Part shown: positions 45,266-56,852 of the stretch, one piece after another
How the letters are laid out: each line of letters opens with the position of its first letter
Position numbering within the stretch: the first letter of the stretch is position 1
From: Ectobius pallidus
Lineage: Eukaryota > Arthropoda > Insecta > Blattodea > Ectobiidae
Reading direction: 5' to 3'
Assembly (NCBI GenBank): GCA_964059195.1
Contig: CAXKWD010000008.1
Coordinates: 47,224,502 to 47,288,501 of the forward strand
DNA length: 64,000 nucleotides
Position numbers and translations under genes: made by a program
The notes under the pieces: generated by a model
Told to the model about the DNA's origin: nothing
Databases searched by the model: none
Seen by the model: only the letters and a program-made list of their open reading frames with translations

Positions 45266-46032
45266 AATACAGGAGAATAGTGCATAGACCGTGCAAAATA
45301 TAACATGTGGTTTATTTGTCCTTGCTATAACCAGGGATTGATATACATACACTTCAGTATATGGTACTTCTCTCATTTCTCTGAACACAGAACACAGATA
45401 GAGGTATCACTAAGTTTATGGAAAACCTTCTTGGAGCACATCCTGTGGTGGAAGCCATGGGCTGCCAATCTTGTTGTCACATGATGCATTTCATAGTTTG
45501 CCTGTGTCCATCTTCTGCCTTGCGTTGCACATTGTAGGCTTGACTAGAAGGCAGTAGCAGTGCCGTTTGCAGATCCTCTATTAAGAAGGTCACTCTGCTG
45601 AGTTAGGACCATGAAAGTCCTGACCACCGCCATGACTGACAACATGTACACCTTGGTTCTCTGGGTGTTTATCAAATCATGAGCTTTGAGCAGACTGGTC
45701 ATTACTTTCATTATCAGGACCTTGCCTGAGATCAGGACACCTATTCTTCATATACCAAAATATCCCATACTGAAAACGTTTATGCCTCTCTACAAAACTA
45801 ATTTGTTGCCTCACACCTCGAAGTCTTTGACTAAGATTGGAGGAATTATTCATAAGATTTCTCTGATAACCAGTGTGAAGTGAGTTCAAATAACTAGTGG
45901 AATTGACTCTAGCACACAGTAATATCTCTAACTGTCTGCCTTCGATCACTACCTGTGACCTAGTTGCAGGCGAAATTCCATCTAGAATAAGCCACCCCTG
46001 GAGACTAATCTAATTTTTAAAAAAATTATATG
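45266..46032. other. Unannotated sequence
   Basis: A minus-strand frame of 90 codons (45949-45677) matches no family I know. No repeat ends identified. Confidence 0.35.
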
Positions 46033-46034
46033 TA

Positions 46035-46993
46035 CAGGGTGGACCAAAAGTCGCGATCGGATATTTTGTATGTTAGTTTATGCAATAATAAAATGCCACA
46101 ATTGACGTAAAAACTTTATTTATTGAAGTAGCAAGTATTAAGGGATGGAAATATGGTAAAATAAAGTTCCCTGGGCCTGTCAGTGTCATTGTTAAACGTC
46201 CAAAGTTTCGGTATGTGCACCATCGTTTTCCGCGCACGGTTGGATGCGCCGCCATGTCCTTCTGCTTGCCCGCCTCAACATTTCGGGAGTGATCGTTCTG
46301 AAGATTCGGATGATCTCTCTCTTAAGTTGTTCAACAGAATCCATCCGAATCATTCCAACCCAAGATTTTCTTCTAAGTAGGACCTGAGCCAGTTTTCGCA
46401 CAATGAAGTTCTTGGGATCTGCATTTCTGCCGATCGCTTCCTTGTTGATTTCATCGGTGAACCCTCCAATGATTCACTCAGACGATTACTGACATCATCG
46501 CCGCAATATTTTTTACGTCTTCCGCTGCGTTTTGCATCCAATACAGAGCCTTTTGAGAAAGTCTTATTTTCCAGTTTCCGTAGTTTGGCTTCAGTGGGAG
46601 CTGCTTTATTGAAACGAAGAAAGAAGTTCTCTCTAATTTCTTCGTACGTTTCGCCAGTTTTTTATTTTTCATGAACCCACACACTAACAATGAGACGTTC
46701 CTCAATCGTATATTTGCTTTTATCCGCCATTGCTTACAACACAAACATAACACAGCATTTCACATCGACAACAATCGCCTAATAAACCCGCGCGCAAGAA
46801 AACTCTGGCTTGGCTCTAAAACATAACAATGTCCGTGCTCTATCGAAAAATCGACAAACTAATCTTACAAAACGTATATGAAGGGGGTAAATATTCCTCT
46901 CAGCCTATGAATGGTTTTTAATTAGTTTTCGTTTTCGGAAAATGAGTTATTACAATATAAACATTATCCGATCGCGACTTTTGGTCCACTCTG
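46035..46993 (-). mobile_element. Tc1/mariner-superfamily element, internally deleted
   Basis: The ends CAGGGTGGACCAAAAGTCGC and reversed CAGAGTGGACCAAAAGTCGC extend to about 29 bp and are flanked by TA (46033-46034 and 46994-46995). The minus strand carries an N-terminal helix-turn-helix segment in pieces: ADKSKYTIEERLIVS-like sequence near 46720, LRKLENKTFSKGSVLDAKRS near 46560, RKKYCGDDVSNRLSES and EGSPMKSTRKRSAEMQI. A C-terminal piece follows (TPEMLRRASRRTWRRIQ and GAHTETLDV). The catalytic middle is lost. Confidence 0.9.
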
Positions 46994-46995
46994 TA

Positions 46996-47317
46996 CAGTC
47001 CTGTGGTGTGGGGGTGGGTTCTTTATGTTGGAGATTACTTTTGAGTACTGCAACAATGTGCCTGTTCCAAATACATTTTCTTTGTGGCTAATACAAATGT
47101 TGCCACTAATTATTGGATGACCCAAGTATTTTTGCTGTAAAAAAGTAATAAAGGTACAGTATAGTACACCTTAGCCAACATACGGCATGTGAAAGAATTA
47201 TCATTCCATTGCATAGTACAGTGTTTTTGGTAACATTATTAGTGTGGACTACTTATGTTGTGGCTGCTAGTAATGTTTTATTCATGGTGTATGTAACAAA
47301 ACTCCTATTTTAAAAGT
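46996..47317. other. Unannotated spacer
   Basis: Nothing recognised between the mariner and the hAT element. Confidence 0.4.
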
Positions 47318-47325
47318 GGGAAAGG

Positions 47326-49014
47326 CAGTGGCGTAGCAAGCTTAGGTGGTACCCGGTGCGGAAAATTTCTTGTCACCCCCCCCCATTTGAATTATTAAAA
47401 GATGGAACAGTTCCACGTGTTATTTTTTGGATAGTCAAAGGTAATCCCACGAGAGTTTAAGAGTTCATCGATAGATGCAGCTGCAACGAATTTATCTGAT
47501 GTAACTCATAAACTCAACGGATTATGCAAAAATAGTAATAATTACTTTGTTATATAAAAACAAAACTAAGCTCCGAAATCATGGCATACTATGAATCAAC
47601 CATCCATAAAGCGATTCCAGTTACCATGTTGTCACCATCTTGTAACCAGTGCTACGAATGGTGCATATTAGACATTGTTAACATAATTCAGCCAATTTTG
47701 TTAGGATTAAGGAAAGACATACAAATCAAGCACATTAAGTTATGCTGTAGGCCTACATTGTACATTGTACTGTTATACGACAATAAATGCTATTATTATT
47801 ATTATTATTAATATTATTACCATTACTATTATTATTGTTATTATTATTGTTATTATTATTAATCTAAAGTATGTTATAGACAGACAGATATACATTGTTT
47901 TCGTGAGCGACAGATTCATGAATTGTGGGTGTTACCGTTAATAAAACGAACATCTAGGTCAAAATACACTCCCGAAATTGTGCAAAGTTTTATTTCTGGA
48001 GTGAATTTTTATATTTTTTTAATTTTGTTTTCCAAGCGAAATCTCGAATTTTGGAAAGATGTATTTTGACAAAAGGACAAAATTTTGTATTTATGTCAGG
48101 TACCTTTCAAGATGTGAACCGAAGATTGGAGACTGGTTTTCCTTATTTTTACATAAAGAAAGTTTTCTCGAAAACGGCTCTAACTATTTTCTTTAAATTT
48201 TGCACGTGGGTAGCTTATACTAAGACCTAAAACTTTTATTTGAAACACTTTTTCGAAATAATTATCTGAAGGGTAGTTATAAGCCACACACTCAGAATAT
48301 GTGCTCTTTGCAATACGGCCTCTTGCAACGGAAAATCGTACAAAAACAACATTTTGTATTTGAGTTAGGTACCTTTTGGGGACGTGACACAAAGATTGGC
48401 GACGACTTTCTCTTATGTTTAAGGGGAGGCTAACTTTTACTTGGGCAGAGGAAGTTATGTGAATTATACATCATTTTTTTATGGGTTGATCCTAATAAAT
48501 TTCATAAACAAGTAATGTATCTATTTTACGGAACTGTATCATTAATAATCTATTCTTAAATATGCGCACATACCAGTCCGAAATCTACATTGCCGGAGAC
48601 TTCGGAGTGAACTCACATTCGAAGTTTATTTTCGTCAAAGTCATGACTGCCGCAGCGGGTAGAATTGGTTGTGGCTTGAGTGATATAAAATATCACTGAT
48701 TGTTGAAGTCTCATTAAAATTAATAAAACTGCAGATACAAGCATCGGCAGAATTAAACACCCCTCCCCCTAACCATAATATTATGTTTTATTATTATACC
48801 TTTGTTGACTGCATTTAAAACTAAAAGAAGTTTCAATACGCATGTTGACTTGTAGAAAGTTGTTAAGCTTATTTAATTGTTTTAAATAATATTATTTTCT
48901 TTAAATTCCCTTGAGCGATTTTTTACTTACAAAAACACATTTTTATTTTTTCCCCCCTGGGTGATGGCACCTGGGGCGGCCCGCACCCCCCGCACCCCCC
49001 TTCCTACGCCACTG
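47326..49014. mobile_element. Non-autonomous hAT-superfamily transposon
   Basis: The ends CAGTGGCGTAGCAAG and reversed CAGTGGCGTAGGAAG are flanked by a perfect 8-bp duplication GGGAAAGG (47318-47325 and 49015-49022). Both subterminal regions are C/G-rich and contain GCACC or its complement. The interior holds an (ATT)n microsatellite (about 47790-47860) and a copy of the 663-2370 repeat family (about 48060-48475), but no transposase. Confidence 0.93.
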
Positions 49015-49300
49015 GGGAAAGGTAAAGAAAACAGTTCAAAGTGAGATAAATACACAATACTCAGGAAGGGCTCAAGATTCTTAAACATATTAAAGAGAGT
49101 CCAAAGTTATGAAGGTTGAGATCCACAGAATAGATGAATTTGTCATGTACATATTATAAGCTAAAGGGGTTGTAAAATTCGGAGAATGTTGCAAGGAAAC
49201 TGCTGCAAGAAATTTGTAAATTACTGCCTTAGGTTGTTACAGATAATAATTTTATTTAAATTTTTTTAATGACAATTTTTCATACCTCTTTTTTTAACAG

Positions 49301-49579
49301 GAGCTGCTGGAAAGGATGAATGGTAGCATATGTTATACTAATCACAGAGAATCACTAAATCTTCCCCCTCCTCCTCCACCAGTTCCTCAGAGAGAGACAA
49401 GGCCTCGATCAGCGGGATACACTATGGCAGCAAACACAGACACGTTGGCAAGAACTCCAACAAGAGGAGGAAATGAATATTCTTCCCTACCTGCTATGCG
49501 CATTTCACGGCAAGTGACAACATTTACATATTATCCATATTATGAAGTATGCACTAGAATCTGTTACATGATCAGGTAG
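49301..49579 (+). CDS. DOCK-family GEF, proline-rich tail exon (3' end uncertain)
   Basis: The acceptor is a pyrimidine-rich tract ending TTTTTAACAG at 49300. Phase 0 entry matches the exon at 37760. The frame encodes ELLERMNGSICYTNHRESLN, then LPPPPPPVPQRETRPRSAGY and a Thr/Arg-rich stretch, typical of an SH3-binding DOCK tail. The frame stays open to TAG at 49577, but the last 22 residues (VTTFTYYPYYEVCTRI and on) look intronic. Possible donors are CAA|GTGACA at 49514 (phase 0) and CAG|GTAGAC at 49576. I list the full open stretch; the real exon may end earlier. Confidence 0.7.
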   Translation, partial: ELLERMNGSICYTNHRESLNLPPPPPPVPQRETRPRSAGYTMAANTDTLARTPTRGGNEYSSLPAMRISRQVTTFTYYPYYEVCTRICYMIR

Positions 49580-50380
49580 ACAAGACAGTATTTGCAATAA
49601 TATTGTGATTACATGTTTGCATGCATTTTGCATTCTTCAAGTGCTTGTAACATTTTTTTGGATTATCCTTATGAATTAAGATAAAAGTCAGCTTACAACT
49701 GAAAAAAAAGTCCTTAAGATTAACATATATAAAAATTATAAATTCAGAACAACAAACTTTCACTGTATTGAAATTATAACAAATCACAGAGCAAGGAAAT
49801 AAATTAGTTTTATAAATACCAGTATGAAAGATTAAAATAAAAATCACAACTGTCCATTGACAAATTGTTGTGTGGACTAAAAGACCATGGATATCTGTGG
49901 ACATGTTGGACAAGGTTACATCATTTTCTATGAAAATATGCTATTATGGTGGAAACTTCCTAACCTACCTGCATCTTTTTGCTCCTTACCGCACATGTGC
50001 ATCATTATATTAAAGCCTGTAACGTTTTATATATCCATTATTGCAGACATTGAATATTATCATATTTGCTAGTTGAAGTTCACAATTTCAAGCTTACCTG
50101 TCTTTACATCCTTTTTATTTAACATCAACCTACAATAACTCATCATACAACTTGGAGAGGTGATGCTGCCACTACAGGGTGCTTGCACTCAAGTAATCAA
50201 TTACTACCAAGATTAATATACAGCTATGTTTTAAATTTAGTATTCTTGTATCTTGACAACAGCTGTTATAAATAATTATTTTCACTTAAGTAACATTTTT
50301 GTTATCTGTTAAATTACTATCTTAAAAAAAATAGTATATGTTACAAATGCGTTAAGTGCATTGGAAAATCTCGGAAATTT
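49580..50380. other. Unannotated sequence downstream of the last visible DOCK exon
   Basis: AT-rich. It could be intron or 3' untranslated region; no convincing polyadenylation context or gene was identified. Confidence 0.4.
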
Positions 50381-50382
50381 AA

Positions 50383-52120
50383 TAATAATAATAAACTTCA
50401 TTGATCCTTGGGCCTATACAAGCAATATATCTTGTCATCTTGTCAGCATATAAAATATATACATACATAATATAATATAATATATAAAAACTACAGTATT
50501 ACTTATACATAGTCCCATATATACTAAAGATCAGGTTTAAAAATACACAATCACATAATTATACAGTTAAAACTTAAATATATTAACAAACCTTACATTA
50601 TATTTAAACTTTTTAAAAAACTAAATCGCAAACACTGCTTTCAATAAATTCCTTGTAACTGTAAACAGCTTTTTTTCTTAGGCACCTCTTAAGAACTTGT
50701 TTAAAATGATTTGTTGTGACTTCTCGTGCTGCTAAAGGTAAGTGATTAAAAAATTTTAGACTAAGATACCTATGACTATTAGTTGTTTTACTTAGTCTAA
50801 CATTCGGAACCTCAATATTATGTTTGTTCCTCATATCATAAGTATGGACTTCAGACCTAAGAGCGTATGTGTTAAAGTGTTCCTTACCAAATACGAGGCA
50901 TACATAAATATATAGGCATGGTAAGGTCATTATTTTTATGTAGTGAACACAGGTCTACACAATTGAGTATTTTGCAAACCCATTATCATTCTGACAGCTT
51001 TCTTTTGCCATATCAAAGCTTCTTTCATATGTGCACTATTACCCCACAAAAGTATTCCATATTGTATGTGAGTGTGAAAGAAGGCATAGTATGCTGTGAT
51101 CAACTTATCCCTTCCAATACATAACTTTAATTTTCTTAACAAAAAGGTAACTCTTGAAAGTTTTTTACATAAGTTCTCTATATGGATCTTCCAAGCTAAT
51201 TGGCTGTCCAAGTAGATTCAAAGTAGCTTTACCGATTTACAATTTTCCGAGTTATTATTTCTTAAATCAAAATATATGTGTTCAGTTTTAGTTTCATTTA
51301 TTTGTAAATTATTAGCCTTTATCCATGCAGTCGCTTTTTCAAAATTTACTTTCTCATTTATCTTTACTAGATCAAGATTCCTATTGACTGTTAAGAAAGT
51401 TGTGCCATCCGCATAAAGAACTGATTTGCATTGAAGATTAGATGGTAAGTCATTCATTAATACTATGAAAAGAAAAGGCCCCAAAATTGATCCTTGTGGA
51501 ACTCCTGCTTTTATAATTTGAAGAGAGGAAGTGTTGTTACCCAAAGCCACCATTTGTTTCCTATTACTCAAATATGAAATTAACAGTTTTAATTCTATTC
51601 CATTTATTCCATAGTAGCATAGCTTTTCAATTATTATTTTGTGGGAGACTGTATCAAATGCCTTGCTAAGGTCAATAAGTGTAACTCCCTCTGCTATTTT
51701 ATTCTCAAAACAATCTATAACTGTGGGGATCACAGATTCCACTGCTTTAACTGTCGATAGTTCGGGTAGGAAGCCGAACTGTGATTGAGATAATATATTA
51801 CGATCTTTAAAGTATCCATATAATTGATCAAGCATGCATGATTCGATTACTTTTGAGACTATTGGTGTTATCAAAATAGGCCTATAATTAGAGGGGGAGG
51901 CCTTATCTTCCTTCTTATATATAGGAATGGTTTTAGTTACTTTCAATACACTAGGAAACACACCTTCCCTTAGGATTCTGTTTATCAGATCAGTGAGTGG
52001 TATTCCTATGATGCTGATTATTTCTTTAAGAACATTATTTGACATACCCTAATAGTCCTCTGTATTAGAAGGTTTAAGGTTATTTACCTTTCTTATTACC
52101 GCTTCTAGAGAAACAGTTCG
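50383..52120 (-). mobile_element. CR1/Jockey-like non-LTR retrotransposon, RT portion
   Basis: The main frame (52045-51218) holds RT: PIYKKEDKASPSNYRPILIT, SQFGFLPELSTVKAVES, LIDLSKAFDTVSHKIIIEKL, GVPQGSILGPFLFIV and YADGTTFL. The second catalytic Asp of YADD is changed to Gly, so the enzyme is dead. After a frameshift at 51215 come HIENLCKKLSRVTFLLRKLK and YGILLWGN, then RYLSLKFFNHLP to a stop. The 3' tail is (TTA)n (AATAATAATAATAA at 50383-50395). The 5' side stops at 52120, where a BEL LTR begins; VSLEAVIRKVNNLKPSNTED lies just inside. It is close in motif style to the element at 61613. Confidence 0.9.
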
Positions 52121-52796
52121 CTTCAGTTTTAGTATAATCTCAGCAGTTACACGGTTCGGATGTGCTCAAGTGCTGTTCTAGTTCCTGTGTTTACAGACAA
52201 AGGCATTATTGGCCCTTTGTTCTAAAAGCGAGAAATGTCTGTATAAACCTTGAATTACAAGTTTTATTGATTTGCGTAATTATTCTACAATAATTCACGC
52301 AATTTTCAATTTCAAGGCTTTATAGATCCGTCTTTTAAGCTTATAATAGTCTGTGAGCATTGTGAAACTATCGTTTCGACAGTGAAGCAACTATTCAGTG
52401 CAATTATTATAAAGTTTATTACTTTTAAACTTATTCAAGTAATTCTACACAGAATTGCAATTGTTTATGTATATATTTCATCATTGATATAAATTCTGTA
52501 CATTTATCATCACGTGCTGAAATTTGCCTTTCGCGCCAAATTAGTGCATTGTTCAAGTATAAAGTGTTACATCATTTATTATTCAAGTTTCTTTATTAAT
52601 TAATCATTATCTTTCACGTGTGAATAAAGTGTGCATTGTTAAATTACATGATATAGATTGTTTTCCAATAATAATTCGTGGATCCCTGTTCTATGACCTG
52701 CGTTTTCAGTCCTTCTTGCTCTCATAGAGTGGTCCTCCGATCTACCGATGTATTTCCTATTGTACCTAAATAACCTTTTCATTTCATATTCCTTCA
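52121..52796 (+). repeat. BEL/Pao 5' LTR, 5'-truncated
   Basis: Matches 60137-61612 less its inserted transposon: CTTCAGTTTTAGTATAATCT, CACGGTTCGGATGTGCTCAA, GAATAAAGTGTGCATTG and an end ATATTCCTTCA. The left end is missing about 200 bp present in the right LTR and joins the CR1-like fragment directly. A candidate primer-binding site TGGCACTCCGG follows at 52802; the matching tRNA is not known to me. Confidence 0.8.
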
Positions 52797-53068
52797 TTTT
52801 ATGGCACTCCGGTAGCCAGATTATTTTGGATACAATCTCATAATTTCACATGTGTATTGGTTTGTACGGTATTTTTCTCGAGTTCGTCCTACATATATCA
52901 TTAGCTACCACGTCGGTTCGGTCTACGTGAATTCCAGCATCCCTGAATTCCTGGCCCATGGCAGCATCTAAGTAGCAGTGACCAGACACTTCAAGAAACT
53001 TGGGACTCCGGTCTACAATGAGCATCAAGACTGCAGTGAACAGCTGACTTGGATATCATCGTACAGCG

Positions 53069-54669
53069 GTGGTAGAAAATCTACAAGAATTACAACATTC
53101 AATTCCAAGTATTTCACTTCATATCAACATGGAAAACGAGCTGCGAGCTTTAATTAAACAATGGGGAATAATCAAACGAGAACTCACTTATCTTCAAAGG
53201 GTCTGTGTGGATCTCAATGAAGATACAGATGTATTTATGTTAAAAGTGCATTTTGACAGTTTGAATGAAATCTGGGACAGCAGGGGTGGATCCAGAGAGA
53301 CATTTTGGGGGGAACCAAAGTAGAGAGGGAAGTTTTTACTCATAAAAATTAATTATTCCCAGTACACAATTGAAAACAAAATGTACATTTCAGCATTTTC
53401 TTACAAAGGTATTTCAAAATAATGAATGTCGTTGCTTTAATTTAAGTATTTGGGTTATGTTCTAATAAATTTTGAATAATTTGTGCTTAATGTTGCAAAT
53501 TTTTTGGGGGGGATTCCCCCCCCCGTGGATCCGCCCCTGCACAGATACGTAGGTATTCAAACACAAATTGAATCTATTGTAGAAGCAGAAGAAGATTTAG
53601 ATTCACATTTTGAACATAAAGAGATTACAAGAACCTGCTACAAGGAGATTAAAGCAAAACTTAGTTCTCTCATATGTCTACATGAGCAGCCAGTGCACAG
53701 TTTAAGCTCTTGTCACAGTCAGCAATCAAATCACAGTGGTAATTCACGCCATACATATCAATCTTCTACTTCACAGTGTAACAACATAATTGTACAATTG
53801 CCTAAAATTCAATTGCCTACATTCTCTGGCGATGTGACTAACTTCAAACATTTTTTCGATACTTTCAGCAGTCTCGTAGTAAACAATGAATCTTTGGATC
53901 CAATTAAAAAATATCACTATTTATTGTCTTCTTTGAAAGCTCAAGCACACATGTTAATACAGAATTTACCTGTTACCAGTGACAATTTCTCTGTAGCGTG
54001 AGACTTAGTTTGCACTAGATACAATAATACTAGAGTGATTGCCACAGCCCACATAAGAAATCTACTTTCATTGCCTACAATGAAAAATGAAAATGTGACA
54101 GAACTACGCAATTTTCTAAACAAATTTCAAAGTAATCTAAATGCTGTGGAAGCTCTTAATCTTGAAATTCCATTGCATGAGGTTATGTTGACTCAGTTGA
54201 TTTTAGATCATCTTGGTGAAACTACACTCAGGGAATGGGAAGGAAAATCGATTCACAAAGTTTTACATCTGTTCAGGATCTGATAGCTTTTCTAGAAGCT
54301 ACGGCGCACTCTTTAGAAGTGTTAGCAACTTCGAGCAACACGTCCAGCCCATCAAAGGGAAAGAGTGAACCACGATCACAAAAGACTTCAGTTAAAGCAA
54401 CTCGACAGTCTTACGTTGCCATGAACAGTGATTTGTGTCGTTGTCAAGATAATCACAATTTATCTAGGTGTGAGAAATTCTTACAGCTGAGTGTAGCACA
54501 GCGATGGAATGTAATAAAATCTAAAGGTTTGAGTGCAAATTGCTTTTGTTCTAATCATAAAAGAGATCAGTGCAAACTCAAATCCTTCTGCGATTGTGGC
54601 AAATCTGTGCACAGCAAGCTGTTGCATAACAACACACTTAACGAAAAAAGATCGCTCACCAAGCAGTGA
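53069..54669 (+). pseudogene. BEL/Pao gag (interrupted by a MITE)
   Basis: Three pieces. 53069-53280 is the N-terminus (MENELRALIKQWGIIKREL), broken by the MITE at 53281. 53541-54001 continues RYVGIQTQIESIVEAEEDLD and the DUF1759-type capsid block IQLPTFSGDVTNFKHFFDTF, to a TGA at 53999. Then 54035-54669 has LPTMKNENVTELRNFLNKF and a Cys/His-rich C-terminus CRCQDNHNLSRCEKF, CFCSNHKRDQC, CDCGKSVHSKLLH, with a frameshift near 54240. These are the normal BEL gag modules. Insertion, stop and frameshift make it non-functional. Confidence 0.88.
53281..53539. mobile_element. hAT-like MITE inside BEL gag
   Basis: The ends CAGGGGTGGATCC and reversed CAGGGGCGGATCC differ at one base and enclose 259 bp with G-rich and C-rich subterminal runs. 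Removing it and one ACAG restores a continuous gag frame (NEIWD then RYVGIQ). The TSD is short or eroded: only ACAG is clearly shared, where hAT would give 8 bp. Confidence 0.8.
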
Positions 54670-54779
54670 ATGGCTCTGAAAATACAGACAACTTACCAGC
54701 TAGTTATTGCTCTATCAAGGAAAGATCCAGTCAAAAGGAAATTCTTTTAGCAACTGCTGCAGTGCTTCTGGAAGATAGA

Positions 54780-55273
54780 CAAGGAACTTAGTGTTGTGTA
54801 GAGCATTACTAGATTCCGGTAGTCAGTTAAACTTCATAACTGAAGATTTAGCTAAGAAATTACAAATACCAACAACTGTTGATACTCACATAAGAGGCAT
54901 AAATGGCACTTCTTCTTGTAATCACAGTATCAAAGTTAATATGCGATCCAGGATCCATAACTTCCAAGCTGATCTGAACTGTTTAGTGATACCTCACATT
55001 GCAAACAAACTTTCTTCTGTCCGTATTGATCCTACCAAATTTAACATTCCTAGTGAAATTCCATTGGCCGATCCTAAGTTTTACATCCCTGGTGATGTCC
55101 AACTACTTATTGGTGCTAGCTTGTTTTACCAATTGTTTAGCAATGAAAGAATTATCACTCCCAACAATCCCATACTTAGTATCACTGAGCTTGGAGGGTA
55201 CTCAGCGGATCCGTCCCTAAGACCTCAATTAAAACCAAGAAAGTCACATTTGCTCAACACAACTTGTTCGTAA
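54780..55273 (+). pseudogene. BEL/Pao aspartic protease (DUF1758-like)
   Basis: The active-site triad is in CRALLDSGSQLNFITEDLAK (D-S-G). VDTHIRGINGTSSCNHSIKV and VQLLIGASLFYQLF (ILIGAD-like) complete the retropepsin fold typical of BEL/Pao. A frame break separates it from RT: the downstream DNVDTQLRRFWELEDFPKP and a TAA at 55378 lie in other frames. Confidence 0.85.
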
Positions 55274-55413
55274 CAGTTGACAATGTTGACACACAATTAA
55301 GACGCTTCTGGGAATTGGAAGATTTTCCTAAACCAGTGCTTTCTAAGGAAGAAAGGGAATGTAAACAACATTACGTGTAAAACACTACTCGTGCAGATGA
55401 TGGTATTTTCGTC

Positions 55414-56540
55414 GTGCAACTACCCAAGAATCAACATGAAGATACATTGGGCGAATCCAGACAGCAAGCCATAAAACGCTTAGGCCATCTGGAACGGAAA
55501 TTTCAAACCAACTCCATTCTGCGAGAAGATTATACTAAGTTTATGCAAGAATATGAAGAGTTGGGACACATGAGAAAGGTTTCACTTCCACAGCCAGGTG
55601 AAAAGTGTTTCTATTTACCTCATCATGCAGTCATTAAACCATCCTCTCCTACAACTAAAACTAGAGTGGTTTTCGATGCATCAGCAAAATCATCTTCAAG
55701 CAAGTCACTTAATGACATCTTGAAATTAGGTCCTACAGTACAGGATGACTTATCGTCAATCATACTTCGGTTTCGAACCTACAAGTATGCTTTCTCAGCT
55801 GACATTTCTAAAATGTACAGACGCATAAGAATGCATGAAGATGACCAGAATCTTCAAAGAATTGTGTGGCGTTCTAATACTAGCGAACCCATACAAGACT
55901 ACGCATTAACTACTGTGACTTATGGTACTAAATCTGCCTCATTTTTAGCCATAAGGTCCCTGCATCAGCTATCAATAGAAGAAGAAGCTAAATACCCTCT
56001 CGCTGCCCAAGCAGTGCGAACTTCCTTCTATGTAGACGACTGCTTAGCAGGACATGATAATCTTAAAGAAGCTCTACATCTTCAAAGAGAACTAATACTT
56101 ATGCTTGACAGTGGCGGATTTCCATTACGAAAGTGGTATTCTAATCATGAAGCTTTATTGGAGTCTGTTCCTTCAACTCATCGAGAAACTCAACTGCCCC
56201 TGTCTCTTGATAAGAGTGAGAATGCACACGCTCTTGGGTTACTGTGGCATCCTGCTACTGACAATTTCCAGATACAATCCCATCCTCTCCAGACTCATAC
56301 ACAATGTAAACTGACTAAGCGTACTATCCTATCTGTGATCTCTTCCATCTTTGATCCTTTAGGCCTTGTCAGTCCTATTGTAATCAGTGCCAAGATATTC
56401 ATGCAATCACTGTGGATTGAAAAGCTTGGTTGGGACGAAGAAGTACCTTCTCACCTGGCTGAGAGATGGATTGATATCTGTGACATCTTAGGTACTATAC
56501 ATGCAATGCGTATTCCACGCTATGTGCTTACATCTGGTTT
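55414..56540 (+). pseudogene. BEL/Pao reverse transcriptase
   Basis: The frame includes CFYLPHHAVIKPSSPTTKTR, VVFDASAKSSSSKSLNDIL, FSADISKMYRRIRMHEDDQN with the first catalytic D, and FYVDDCLAGHDNLKEALHLQ with the paired D. GLLWHPATDNFQI and ISSIFDPLGLVSPIVI follow, marking the BEL/Pao-specific post-RT region. Catalytic residues are intact. The frame is cut after IPRYVLTSG by a 315-bp insertion starting about 56536. Confidence 0.92.
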
Positions 56541-56850
56541 CAGTTTCAGTTTCAGTTTATTATAAGCTGTAGATTCCTTAAGAATTTCAGCTTCGTCATT
56601 AAATTACAATAAAAAACAATTACAATATAATATAATAAAAATGTTAGAACAATAGTGCTGGTAGCTATAAGTAGCATTTCAGCTTCATCATTAACTTACA
56701 ATATAATACAATAAAAAACAATTACAATATAATACAATAAAACATTAGATCAATAGTGCTGGTAGCTATAAGTCAGGTAGCTACATGACAATTCAGTATA
56801 CAAAATTAGTCAGATTACACTGATTGGTACACTGATTGGTCAGATTGGTA
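56536..56850 (-). mobile_element. 3' end of a non-LTR element with duplicated 3' UTR
   Basis: On the minus strand the segment ends AATAAACTGAAACTGAAACT, a tandem (AAACTG)n tail like those of CR1-type elements. Upstream, a unit of about 110 bp containing ATAGTGCTGGTAGCTATAAGT and CAATTACAATATAAT occurs twice. It interrupts BEL pol between RT and RNase H. No coding content and no clear TSD. Confidence 0.65.
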
Positions 56851-56852
56851 CA

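Noticed and set aside
45677..45949. 90-codon minus-strand ORF as a gene
   Set aside because: No recognisable domain, no splice context and no supporting homologous copy in the window.
47790..47870. CRISPR-like repeated pattern
   Set aside because: Simple (ATT)n microsatellite in a eukaryotic hAT element; no spacers.
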